Origin: JBEHYA01 sp048498415 | GTDB taxonomy: Bacteria; Pseudomonadota; Alphaproteobacteria; UBA9219; RGZA01 | Length of the DNA: 8,138 bases | Assembly (NCBI GenBank): GCA_048498415.1 | Contig: JBEHYA010000087.1 | Coordinates: 1 to 8,138 of the forward strand | Direction of reading: 5' to 3' | Shown: positions 1-7,172 of the stretch, piece after piece | Numbering within the stretch: position 1 is the stretch's first letter | Layout of the letters: each line of letters opens with the position of its first letter | Position numbers and translations under genes: made by a program | The notes under the pieces: generated by a model | What the model was told of the DNA's origin: nothing | Databases searched by the model: none | The model's input: the letters and a program-made list of their open reading frames with translations, nothing else

Positions 1-165
1 AAACGGGATCATATGGGCTCGTAAAGCTTTGGCGGCGCCCAGCACATCCTGTTCGGTCTCGCCCTGGGTGTGTAGTTCGGTGAGCAGCCGTGCGATGTCA
101 TCTTCCGCCATGCTGCCATTCAGCAGCGCGGTGAATGTCGCTTCGCTGTCTTTGGCGCTAAACAT
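1..165 (-). CDS. trpD: Anthranilate phosphoribosyltransferase, N-terminal part (runs off left edge)
   Basis: Only the first 55 codons are inside the window. TrpD transfers phosphoribose from PRPP to anthranilate, the second step of tryptophan synthesis, in the cytoplasm. The visible part ends in LHTQGETEQDVLGAAKALRAH, closely matching the family's N-terminal helical-domain signature (xLxxRGETxxEIxGAxxAMR). The glycine-rich PRPP loop would lie beyond the edge. The ATG (165–163) shares its A with the trpG stop (TGATG). No Shine-Dalgarno is visible upstream, so translation is probably coupled to trpG. The conserved helix begins after only about 10 residues, whereas family members I recall have about 20–25. 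No in-frame upstream sequence resembles the missing helix. Identity follows from sequence plus position after trpE and trpG. Confidence 0.9.
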   Translation of the reverse strand, partial: MFSAKDSEATFTALLNGSMAEDDIARLLTELHTQGETEQDVLGAAKALRAHMIPF

Positions 166-737
166 CAGCTGGCCAGTTTGAGGAAGTTTTTGAGCATGTC
201 GTGGCCGTGCTCGGAGGCGATGCTTTCCGGATGGAACTGCACGCCGTAAATTTTCTTGGTCTTGTGCTGCAGGCCCATGATGAGGCCTTCGGCGTTCTCT
301 GCCGTGACTTCCAGCGTGGCCGGCAGCGACGCGCGGTCAACGACCAGCGAATGGTAGCGCGTAGCCGTAAAGGGCGAGGGAATGCCTTTGAAAATGCCCA
401 TATTATGATGGGTGATCTGATCGGTTTTGCCATGCACGGGCGTGGGCGCGCGCACCACTTTACCGCCAAACGCCTGGCCGATGCTTTGCAGGCCAAGGCA
501 GACGCCGAGCAGCGGAATATTATTTTCGGCGGCCTTGCTGATGAGTTCAAGGCAGATGCCGGCTTCGTTGGGCGTGCAGGGGCCGGGCGATAGTACAATC
601 GATGTCGGCTTCATTAGAACAGCTTCGGCTGCCGTGAGGCTATCGTTGCGGCGGACTTCAATTGTAGCGCCGGCTTCGCCTAAATAATGGAACAGGTTGT
701 AAGTGAAGCTGTCGTAATTATCGATGAGGAGGAGCAT
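165..737 (-). CDS. trpG: Anthranilate synthase component II (glutamine amidotransferase)
   Basis: A 190-residue class I glutamine amidotransferase. It releases ammonia from glutamine for TrpE, which makes anthranilate from chorismate in the cytoplasm. The start LLLIDNYDSFTYNL is the TrpG/PabA signature. The oxyanion segment SPGPCTP lies at residues 50–56, the nucleophile Cys80 in GVCLGLQSIG, and His169 and Glu171 in the catalytic GVQFHPES. Length is normal for the family. The start ATG shares its A with the trpE stop codon (TGATG). A good Shine-Dalgarno, AGGGAG (750–745), lies 7 nt upstream inside trpE, which supports this start. PabA is the alternative because many bacteria use one amidotransferase for both folate and tryptophan. 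Placement between trpE and trpD favours TrpG, possibly serving both pathways. Confidence 0.97.
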   Translation of the reverse strand: MLLLIDNYDSFTYNLFHYLGEAGATIEVRRNDSLTAAEAVLMKPTSIVLSPGPCTPNEAGICLELISKAAENNIPLLGVCLGLQSIGQAFGGKVVRAPTPVHGKTDQITHHNMGIFKGIPSPFTATRYHSLVVDRASLPATLEVTAENAEGLIMGLQHKTKKIYGVQFHPESIASEHGHDMLKNFLKLAS

Positions 738-2266
738 CAGTTTTCTCCCTTACCAGCAAAGCGCACCGCTTCTTCGGCGGTGCGCAGCAGCGCTCGGGCC
801 TTGGCGCAGCTTTCGTTATATTCATACATCGGGTCGCTATCGGCGACCACGCCGCCGCCCGCCTGCACATACATGGCGCCGTCTTTCACCACGGCGGTGC
901 GTAGCGCAATGCACGTATCTAAAGCGCCATTGGCGCCGATATACCCGACACAACCGGCATACGCGCCGCGGCGTTCGACTTCCAGTTCCTCGATAATCTG
1001 CATGGCCCGCACTTTCGGCGCGCCGGAGACGGTACCGGCGGGAAAGCCTGCAAACAAGGCATCCAGCGCATCGTATTTGGGATCCAGCTCGGCTTCCACA
1101 TTCGAGACGATGTGCATGACATGCGAATACAGCTCGATCTTGAAGCTTTCGGTCACTTTCACCGTACCCGTTTTTGCCACGCGCCCGGCATCGTTGCGGC
1201 CGAGATCGAGAAGCATCAGGTGCTCCGCGCGTTCCTTGGGGTCGGCAAGTAAATCGGTGGCCAGTTCCGTATCGGTGTGGTTGGTGGTGTGACGGGGCCG
1301 GGTGCCTGCGATGGGACGGATGGTGATTTTGTTTTCGCGGAGACGTACTAAAACTTCCGGGCTGGAGCCGACCAGCTGGAATTCGCCGAGATCAAGATAG
1401 AATAAAAACGGCGACGGGTTCAGGCGGCGGAGTGCGCGATAGAGGGCAAAGGGCGGCAGGCTGAACGGCACCTTGAAGCGCTGCGAGAGCACGACCTGAA
1501 AAATATCGCCGGCGTAGATATATTCCTTGGCCTTTTTGACCATGTCGCAGAATTGCTGCGTGGTGGTGTTGGAGACAATCTCACCGTCATCCCGGCGAAG
1601 GCCGGGATCCACGCTGGCCTTCGCCGGCATGACAAATTTTTCAATGGGTTGCGAGAGTGTTTTGATTGTTTGCTGCAAGAGGGTTTCAGCATTTTTGCGG
1701 GCCTGATCGGCGCTGATGCCGGCTTTGGGGTAAACAGGCGTGAGCAGCGTCACGCGGTTATCGATGGAATCAAAGACCGCGATCAATGACGGGCGCATCA
1801 GCATGCCATCAGGCAGGCCCAATGGATCAGGCAGATGATCGGGAATGTTTTCGATGTGGCGGACGAAGTCGTAGCCCAGATAACCGAACAAGCCGGCGCT
1901 GATGGGAATATTGGGAAAACCCGGCGGCAGATCGATGCGGCTTTCGGCAACCAGCTTGCGGAGTTCATCCACCGGCTTGCCGGGAAGTTTTTCGTAATTG
2001 TTCTGGGCGGGATTACGGTTGATCGCACATTCGCCGCGTTTGTTCTTCCAGATAAGATCCGGCTGCACGGTAATGAAGGAATAGCGGTCTTTGGTGGTGC
2101 CGCTGACCACGGATTCCAGCAGCAGGCTATAGGGCTTGCCGCCGGCCAGCTTCAAATACACCGAGATGGGCGTTTCCAGATCGCTGATCAGGCTTGTCCA
2201 TGCGACTTGCGGCTTGCCCTTTGAATAGGCGGCGTTAAACGCATCGGATGCTGGCAATATATCCAT
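737..2266 (-). CDS. trpE: Anthranilate synthase component I with an in-frame repeat insert
   Basis: Converts chorismate to anthranilate with ammonia from TrpG, the committed step to tryptophan. It has 509 residues from the ATG at 2266, and an in-frame ATG at 2281 would add five. I prefer 2266 because the conserved alphaproteobacterial N-terminus begins there and it lies 1 nt after the ppiD stop; neither start has a clear Shine-Dalgarno. The N-terminal domain carries LLES (residues 49–52), part of the tryptophan feedback site. The chorismate-binding domain starts near residue 232 with KAKEYIYAGDIFQVVLSQRF. It then shows PIAGTRPR, LGRNDAGRVA (Val is more usual at the Ala), AGFPAGTVSGAPKVRA and QAGGGVVADSDP. 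Residues 212–227 (VMPAKASVDPGLRRDD) are the translation of a palindromic repeat in the linker between domains. The active-site motifs are intact, so the enzyme is probably functional. Confidence 0.97.
   Translation of the reverse strand: MDILPASDAFNAAYSKGKPQVAWTSLISDLETPISVYLKLAGGKPYSLLLESVVSGTTKDRYSFITVQPDLIWKNKRGECAINRNPAQNNYEKLPGKPVDELRKLVAESRIDLPPGFPNIPISAGLFGYLGYDFVRHIENIPDHLPDPLGLPDGMLMRPSLIAVFDSIDNRVTLLTPVYPKAGISADQARKNAETLLQQTIKTLSQPIEKFVMPAKASVDPGLRRDDGEIVSNTTTQQFCDMVKKAKEYIYAGDIFQVVLSQRFKVPFSLPPFALYRALRRLNPSPFLFYLDLGEFQLVGSSPEVLVRLRENKITIRPIAGTRPRHTTNHTDTELATDLLADPKERAEHLMLLDLGRNDAGRVAKTGTVKVTESFKIELYSHVMHIVSNVEAELDPKYDALDALFAGFPAGTVSGAPKVRAMQIIEELEVERRGAYAGCVGYIGANGALDTCIALRTAVVKDGAMYVQAGGGVVADSDPMYEYNESCAKARALLRTAEEAVRFAGKGEN
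1586..1633. repeat. 48-bp shortened palindromic repeat inside trpE
   Basis: Bases 1586–1613 match one complete 28-bp arm of the 93-bp repeats found elsewhere in this window. Bases 1616–1633 match the outer end of the opposite arm. The centre and the inner part of the second arm are missing. Both halves can still fold: an 8-bp stem at 1589–1596/1601–1608, and a 6-bp stem with one G·T pair at 1613–1618/1623–1628. The fragment is 16 codons long and lies exactly in frame, encoding TrpE residues 212–227. I see no flanking target duplication. Confidence 0.92.
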
Positions 2267-2267
2267 A

Positions 2268-4154
2268 TTACATCGCGGCATCGCCCGTATTCACGGGCGC
2301 GGCCAACTGTTCCATGGTTTTCTGGTCGACCTGCACAGGGTAGAAGCTGCGGAGCGCGTGGGTGTATTCATCCATCTGCGAGGTGGCTAAATCCTGCGCC
2401 AATTTGTCTTTAAGGTTTGCGATGCGGGTTTTGATATCGGCGGCATCGCCGGGCTGAATTTCCTTCACGCGCACGACCATCTCGCCTTCGGCCGTTGTCA
2501 CGCTGGCGGCTTCGCCTTTTTTCATGCTGAAAAGCGGGGCGAGCGCTTCGCGGGGCATTTCCTTGCTGCCCTGAAAATCAGCAGCGACCGGGGCGGAGAC
2601 CGATTTGCGGCCGCCGCCGGTGAGTTCCGACAACGCCTTGCCGGCTTTCATCTGTTCAGCGACTTGTTTAGCGGCATCGCGGGCACGCGCCTGCTGGTCG
2701 TCTTTTTGCCAGGCAGCCACAACCTTGTCTCTGACTTCCGCCAAAGGCTGATCGTGCGCGGGCATGATTTTGGTGACTTGCGTCAACACATAGCCGCCAT
2801 CATGGCTTTCCATGAGCGGCGAAGTTTCGCCTTCCTTGTTCTGGAAGGCGGCGCGCAGCACTTCGGCGGAGAAGGGGAGTTTTTCGGTCGCGCCCTTCGT
2901 GGCCTGGCCGGTTGAATCGCGGTCGTCGTATTCAATAACCTTCAGGCCTTTGGCGGCGGCGATATCATCCAGATTTTTGCCGGCGCCCAGCATGTCGTCG
3001 ATCTCGTTGGCGGTTTTAACAAGCGATTCCGCGGCGCGGTCGGTGCGCAGCACTTTGCGCAGGGGTTCCTTGGCGGCTTCAAAATCCATTTCCTTGCCGG
3101 GTACAACTTTTTTAACAACGAATACGTGCCAGCCGAGATCGGTTTTCACGGGCGCGCTCACGCTGTTCTGGCCCGCGCTGAATACGGCGGCGGCAAGTTC
3201 GGCGGGCATATCGGCTTTGGTCACGGCTTCCAGCTTGATGGCTTCTAAACCCTGCGATTTAGCACCCGCGTTCAGGTCACCGCCTTTGGCGGCGGCCACG
3301 ACGGCTTTGGCTTTTTCTTCGCTCTCTGCCACGACCTGCTCGATATCGCGCTTTTCGGGGACGTTGATATCTTTCTTGTGCTCCTCATAGGCGGCTTTCA
3401 GATCGGCATCAGAGATGGCGATGTCTTTGGCGGCATCGGCCGGCGTGATGGCCAGCACTTTGAAGCTGCGGCGTTCGGCAGCGCGGAAGTGCGAGAGGTT
3501 ATCATCGTAATATTTCTGCACATCGGCATCCGATGGCGTGCGGGCGGGGAAGTCACTTGGGGCAATACGCACCACTTCGGCAACGCGTTTCTGTGCGGCG
3601 GCAGCGGCGAGATCGTGCATCGCGACATCGGGCGCGACAATCGCCATGCCCATGCCGCTGACCAGCATATTGCGGGCGATGATCTGCTTTTGCGCATCAA
3701 TGAACGTGGCTTCGGTGTAGCCCTGGCCAGCGATCATTTGCTGGAACATCTGCTTGTTAAAGCTTCCGTCTTTGTTGCGCAGCTGCGGCGTTTTTTCGAG
3801 CACGCGGATGATTTGTTCGCGCGGGATGAACAGGCCCAGCTTGTTGATTTCCATGTTCATGGCGGTGAGCGTGATCAGCTGGTTCAGCGAGCGGTCAAGA
3901 AGGCCCATTTGCGCAGCCATGGCTTTGGTGAACTGGCCGCCCAGCATCTGGCGCAGCTGCGCGCTTTCGTTTTCAAATTCGCGCTGCAGGGTGGCGGGCG
4001 AAATCTTGGCGTTGCCGACCTTGGCGACCCAGTCGCTTGCGCCGAAATTGCGGAAAATATCGCCAATGCCCCAGATGCCGAAGCTTAAGACCAGCAGGAA
4101 CAGCAGGATATAGGAGACGAAATTTTTGGCGGTATCGCGGAGTTGTTGCAGCAT
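2268..4154 (-). CDS. ppiD: PpiD-like membrane-anchored peptidyl-prolyl isomerase / SurA-N chaperone
   Basis: A 628-residue protein, close to the roughly 620 of E. coli PpiD. PpiD-type proteins sit in the inner membrane, face the periplasm and help newly exported proteins fold near the Sec translocon. Visible order: a short cytoplasmic start (MLQQLRDTAKNF), one membrane helix at about 13–32, a SurA-like helical domain at about 40–225, and a parvulin domain at about 265–350 ending in the typical GWHVFVVKKV. Two more segments (about 380–463 and 495–566) repeat a degenerate form of the parvulin C-terminal pattern. The start is the first ATG after an in-frame stop at 4169–4167. No Shine-Dalgarno is evident. 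It is the first gene of a unit continuing into trpE 1 nt downstream, with a candidate promoter in the divergent spacer. Whether the isomerase is active cannot be judged, since PpiD parvulin domains are often weak or inactive. Confidence 0.92.
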   Translation of the reverse strand: MLQQLRDTAKNFVSYILLFLLVLSFGIWGIGDIFRNFGASDWVAKVGNAKISPATLQREFENESAQLRQMLGGQFTKAMAAQMGLLDRSLNQLITLTAMNMEINKLGLFIPREQIIRVLEKTPQLRNKDGSFNKQMFQQMIAGQGYTEATFIDAQKQIIARNMLVSGMGMAIVAPDVAMHDLAAAAAQKRVAEVVRIAPSDFPARTPSDADVQKYYDDNLSHFRAAERRSFKVLAITPADAAKDIAISDADLKAAYEEHKKDINVPEKRDIEQVVAESEEKAKAVVAAAKGGDLNAGAKSQGLEAIKLEAVTKADMPAELAAAVFSAGQNSVSAPVKTDLGWHVFVVKKVVPGKEMDFEAAKEPLRKVLRTDRAAESLVKTANEIDDMLGAGKNLDDIAAAKGLKVIEYDDRDSTGQATKGATEKLPFSAEVLRAAFQNKEGETSPLMESHDGGYVLTQVTKIMPAHDQPLAEVRDKVVAAWQKDDQQARARDAAKQVAEQMKAGKALSELTGGGRKSVSAPVAADFQGSKEMPREALAPLFSMKKGEAASVTTAEGEMVVRVKEIQPGDAADIKTRIANLKDKLAQDLATSQMDEYTHALRSFYPVQVDQKTMEQLAAPVNTGDAAM

Positions 4155-4166
4155 GGGGTTTTTATG

Positions 4167-4195
4167 TTAAGACTAAAGGAAACAACGACTATACG
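4167..4195 (+). promoter_or_regulatory. Candidate sigma-70 promoter for tpiA
   Basis: TTAAGA (4167–4172) and TATACG (4190–4195) are separated by 17 nt, each matching four of six consensus bases. A transcript starting about 4202 would have a 20-nt leader that includes the tpiA ribosome-binding site. Four bases of its −10 (4190–4193) are shared with the opposing ppiD −10. Confidence 0.38.
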
Positions 4196-4215
4196 CAGTT
4201 TTGCGCCTGAGACAA
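4188..4215 (-). promoter_or_regulatory. Candidate sigma-70 promoter for ppiD–trpEGD
   Basis: On the − strand TTGTCT (4215–4210) is followed after 16 nt by TATAGT (4193–4188). These match four and five of six consensus bases. A start near 4181 would leave a leader of about 27 nt before the ppiD ATG. It overlaps the candidate tpiA promoter. This is a pattern call with no expression evidence. Confidence 0.42.
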
Positions 4216-4218
4216 GGA
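4214..4218 (+). promoter_or_regulatory. Ribosome-binding site deciding the tpiA start
   Basis: AAGGA lies 3 nt before the ATG at 4222. It favours that codon over the in-frame TTG at 4201, which would add seven residues not expected in the family. The spacing is shorter than the usual 5–8 nt. Confidence 0.55.
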
Positions 4219-4221
4219 AAC

Positions 4222-4944
4222 ATGCCAGCCCCCAAAATCATTGCCGCCAACTGGAAGATGAACAGCCGCAAAATGGCCGCCAATGCGCTGGCCAAGGCGG
4301 TTGCCGCCGGCACGGCAGGGACGGGGGCGGAGGTCGTAATTTGCCCATCGAACGTGCATCTGCGCTGCGCGGGCCTTGGCATTGCCGGCAGCCATGTGAA
4401 GCTTGGCGCGCAGGATTGCAGCTTTCGCGAGGATGGCGCGTTTACGGGCGATGTGTCGGCGGCGCAGCTGCGCGATGTTGGTTGCAGCTATGTGATTGTA
4501 GGCCATTCAGAACGCCGTGAATATCACTGCGAAGGCGATGAGCTGATTTCCAAAAAAGTTGCCGCTGCGCATCGCGCGGGCCTGATAACAATCGTTTGCG
4601 TGGGCGAGCGCGATATTGATCTGGCCGATGATGTGCGTTTGGCCAATGTTGCCATTCAGCTGCGTAATTCGTTGCCGGCGTGCGCCAACGCGCTTAACAC
4701 CGTGATTGCCTATGAACCCGTCTGGGCGATTGGGTCGGGTAAAACGCCGAGCGCGAAGCAGATTGAAGCGATGCACAAAGCCATTCACGCCCGCCTGCCG
4801 GAAGGCATGCGTGTGCTGTATGGCGGCTCGGTAAAGGCTGAAAATGCCGCAGAAATACTGAAGCTGCCGGGCGTGGATGGCGCGCTGGTGGGCGGGGCGA
4901 GCCTGGATGCGGAAGCTTTTAAGCAGATCGTCGCAGCGGCTTAA
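4222..4944 (+). CDS. tpiA: Triosephosphate isomerase
   Basis: Interconverts dihydroxyacetone phosphate and glyceraldehyde 3-phosphate in glycolysis and gluconeogenesis. It is a cytoplasmic TIM barrel, usually dimeric. With the ATG at 4222 the protein has 240 residues and the catalytic residues fall at the classical positions: Asn10 and Lys12 in AANWKMN, His95 in VGHSERR, Glu165 in AYEPVWAIGSGK. The phosphate-binding motifs LYGGSV (199–204) and GALVGGASL (220–228) are present. The length is slightly below the usual 250. The gene is divergent from ppiD across a 67-nt spacer and is followed 6 nt after its stop by a 93-bp repeat. The neighbouring secG and pyrG match a common alphaproteobacterial arrangement. 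No defects are seen. Confidence 0.98.
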   Translation: MPAPKIIAANWKMNSRKMAANALAKAVAAGTAGTGAEVVICPSNVHLRCAGLGIAGSHVKLGAQDCSFREDGAFTGDVSAAQLRDVGCSYVIVGHSERREYHCEGDELISKKVAAAHRAGLITIVCVGERDIDLADDVRLANVAIQLRNSLPACANALNTVIAYEPVWAIGSGKTPSAKQIEAMHKAIHARLPEGMRVLYGGSVKAENAAEILKLPGVDGALVGGASLDAEAFKQIVAAA

Positions 4945-4950
4945 CAAAGC

Positions 4951-5043
4951 GTCATGCCGGCGGAGGCCGGCATCCACGAAAAGCCATTAAACTAGGATTT
5001 TGTCATGTGGCCTGCCGTGGATCCCGGCCTTCGCCGGGATGAC
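4951..5043. repeat. 93-bp double-hairpin repeat, copy A
   Basis: Two 28-bp inverted arms (4951–4978 and 5016–5043), matching at 25 of 28 positions, flank a 37-bp centre. Each arm folds alone into an 8-bp stem with a 4-nt loop (4954–4961/4966–4973 and 5021–5028/5033–5040). It begins 6 nt after the tpiA stop. No U-run follows, so it is not a classical intrinsic terminator, although it may stabilise the mRNA 3' end or weaken read-through. The centre is oriented opposite to copy B. Confidence 0.93.
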
Positions 5044-5064
5044 GGGTAAGTTAGAGTCGATACC

Positions 5065-5093
5065 TTTAAACCCCAATAAATCAGCCCTATATT
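5065..5093 (+). promoter_or_regulatory. Weak candidate promoter for secG–pyrG
   Basis: TATATT (5088–5093) is a fair −10, matching five of six bases. At 17 nt upstream there is only TTTAAA (5065–5070), a poor −35. It lies in the AT-rich stretch after repeat copy A, where a promoter for secG is expected if tpiA transcripts end at the repeat. Low certainty. Confidence 0.25.
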
Positions 5094-5160
5094 AAAAGCT
5101 GGCAATTACCGGCCGAACCCGTTATCAATTCATTCCGTCGAAAATTTTGGAGTTAAAATC

Positions 5161-5526
5161 ATGACAGCCACGTTGCTGGTCATTCATATTATTTTGGCTG
5201 TTTCGCTTGTAGCGGTGATTTTGGTCCAGCGCACGTCCTCGGATGGCGGCGGGTTGATGGGTGGCGGCGGCTCGTCGAGCATGGGCGGTTTGATGACCGT
5301 ACGCGGCACGGCGAATTTCCTTACGCGCCTTACTTCTTTTCTGGCCTGCGGGTTTGTGGCGACCAGTATTCTTCTCACAATTTTAGGTGGTACGGCGCAT
5401 CATGGCGCGTCGCTCGCCGATGATATGAAGCCGCTGCCGGTGGAAGCCCCGGCGGCTGCCGACAAGACCGCGCCGGCTCAGTCTACCCCTGCGCAATCCG
5501 TACCTGCGGTGCCTTTATCGAAATGA
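5161..5526 (+). CDS. secG: Protein translocase subunit SecG
   Basis: A small inner-membrane subunit of the SecYEG channel that assists SecA-driven protein export. The 121 residues show two membrane helices (about 3–22 and 55–77). They are joined by the typical glycine/serine-rich loop (SSDGGGLMGGGGSSSMGG) and the conserved RGTANFLTRLT stretch. A hydrophilic tail rich in proline and alanine (about 90–121) follows; such tails are variable and usual in alphaproteobacterial SecG. GGAG (5149–5152), 8 nt upstream, supports the ATG. The stop overlaps the pyrG start as ATGA, so the two genes are probably cotranscribed and translationally coupled. Confidence 0.95.
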   Translation: MTATLLVIHIILAVSLVAVILVQRTSSDGGGLMGGGGSSSMGGLMTVRGTANFLTRLTSFLACGFVATSILLTILGGTAHHGASLADDMKPLPVEAPAAADKTAPAQSTPAQSVPAVPLSK

Positions 5527-7151
5527 CGAAGTTTATTTTCATAACCGGTGGCGTTGTTTCTTCCTTGGGGAAGGGCATCGCATCGGCGTCCCTTGCTGCG
5601 TTATTGCAGGCGCATGGCTATAAGGTGCGCTGCCGCAAGCTCGACCCTTACCTGAACGTCGATCCCGGCACTATGTCACCCATCCAGCATGGCGAAGTCT
5701 ATGTGACGGATGACGGCGCGGAGACCGATCTTGATTTAGGCCATTACGAGCGTTTCACGGGCGTTGCCGCCAAGCAAAGCGACAACGTGACCACGGGCCG
5801 GATTTACAGCCAGGTGATTGCCAGGGAACGCCGCGGCGATTATCTGGGCGCCACGGTGCAGGTGATCCCCCATGTCACGGATGCCATCAAAGAGTTCGTG
5901 AAAAGCAATCTGACCGACGAAGATTTTGTATTATGCGAAGTAGGCGGCACGGTGGGCGATATTGAAAGCCTGCCTTTCCTTGAAGCCATTCGCCAGCTGG
6001 GCAACGAGTTGGGCGCGCAGAATAGCCTGTTCATTCACCTCACGCTGCTTCCTTATATTCCCACCAGCGGCGAATTGAAGACGAAGCCCACGCAGCACTC
6101 CGTGAAAGAACTTTTAAGCGTTGGTATTCAGCCCGATATTCTGATCTGCCGCGCCGACCGGGAAATTCCGCAATCCGAACGCCGCAAGATCGCGCTGTTC
6201 TGCAACGTGGCGGAAAAGAACGTGATTGCGGGCCTCGATGTCGACACCATCTATCAGGTGCCGCTTTCATACCACGAACAAGGCTTTGACCGCGTGGTGC
6301 TCGAGCATTTTGGCCTGAAGGGTAAGGAAAAGCCCGATCTGCAGCGCTGGCAGCACATTGTGAACCGCGTGCGCAACCCCGAGACGGAAGTCAAAATCGC
6401 GATCGTGGGCAAGTACACCACGATGCTGGACAGCTATAAATCGCTTTCGGAAGCGCTTAACCACGGCGGCATTGCCAATAATGTGCGCGTGAAAATGGTA
6501 TGGCTGGATAGCGAGATTTTTGAAAGCGAAGATGCCGTCCACCATTTAGAAGGTGTGAGCGGTATTCTGGTGCCCGGCGGCTTCGGCGAGCGCGGCACGC
6601 AAGGCAAGATCAGGGCGGCGCAGTTCGCGCGCGAACATAAAACGCCGTATTTCGGTATTTGCTTCGGCATGCAGATGGCGGTGATTGAAGTCGCCCGGAA
6701 TTTAGCCGGCGTGCCCAAAGCCAGTTCCACCGAATTTGGCGCGCAGGAAAACCCCGTGGTGGGCCTGATGACGGAATGGACGCGCGGCAACCAGTTGGAA
6801 AAGCGCGATGCGGCGGGGGATTTAGGCGGTACCATGCGCCTTGGCGCGTACCCGTGCGAGCTGGCCAAGAACAGCAAGATCAACAGCATCTATGGCGCCG
6901 ATTTCATCGAAGAACGCCACCGCCACCGCTATGAAGTGAACGTGAATTACCGTGACAAGCTGGAGAAGGCTGGTCTGATTTTCTCCGGTATGTCGCCCAA
7001 CGGCAATCTGCCGGAGATTGTGGAACTGAATAATCATCCGTGGTTCATCGGCGTGCAGTTCCACCCCGAACTCAAATCCAAACCGTTTGAGCCGCATCCG
7101 CTGTTCAAGTCGTTCATCGGCGCTGCGCTGGATCGCAGCCGCTTGGTATAA
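5523..7151 (+). CDS. pyrG: CTP synthase (glutamine-hydrolysing)
   Basis: Makes CTP from UTP, ATP and glutamine, the last step of pyrimidine nucleotide synthesis, in the cytoplasm. The length of 542 residues is typical. The synthetase domain (about 1–265) opens with FIFITGGVVSSLGKGI, which includes the ATP P-loop. It continues with KLDPYLNVDPGTMSP, DLDLGHYERF and CEVGGTVGDIES; Asp71 and Glu139 are the likely Mg2+ ligands by comparison with the E. coli enzyme. The glutaminase domain (about 290–540) has the oxyanion segment PGGFGERG, the nucleophile Cys380 in GICFGMQMAV, and His514 and Glu516 in GVQFHPEL. The start overlaps the secG stop by 4 nt and has no clear Shine-Dalgarno, so it depends on coupling. 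All key motifs are intact. Confidence 0.99.
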   Translation: MTKFIFITGGVVSSLGKGIASASLAALLQAHGYKVRCRKLDPYLNVDPGTMSPIQHGEVYVTDDGAETDLDLGHYERFTGVAAKQSDNVTTGRIYSQVIARERRGDYLGATVQVIPHVTDAIKEFVKSNLTDEDFVLCEVGGTVGDIESLPFLEAIRQLGNELGAQNSLFIHLTLLPYIPTSGELKTKPTQHSVKELLSVGIQPDILICRADREIPQSERRKIALFCNVAEKNVIAGLDVDTIYQVPLSYHEQGFDRVVLEHFGLKGKEKPDLQRWQHIVNRVRNPETEVKIAIVGKYTTMLDSYKSLSEALNHGGIANNVRVKMVWLDSEIFESEDAVHHLEGVSGILVPGGFGERGTQGKIRAAQFAREHKTPYFGICFGMQMAVIEVARNLAGVPKASSTEFGAQENPVVGLMTEWTRGNQLEKRDAAGDLGGTMRLGAYPCELAKNSKINSIYGADFIEERHRHRYEVNVNYRDKLEKAGLIFSGMSPNGNLPEIVELNNHPWFIGVQFHPELKSKPFEPHPLFKSFIGAALDRSRLV

Positions 7152-7172
7152 AATAGCAATAAATTATTTTGC

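Noticed and set aside
687..1292. Open frame of 201 codons on the + strand opposite trpE
   Set aside because: A serine/alanine-rich antisense shadow of conserved trpE codons.
3378..4088. Open frame of 236 codons on the + strand opposite ppiD
   Set aside because: It mirrors GC-rich ppiD codons and has no recognisable domain or ribosome-binding site. The opposite strand has clear family similarity.
4951..5043. Intrinsic terminator after tpiA
   Set aside because: The hairpins are strong but neither is followed by a T-run on either strand, so it is recorded as a repeat only.
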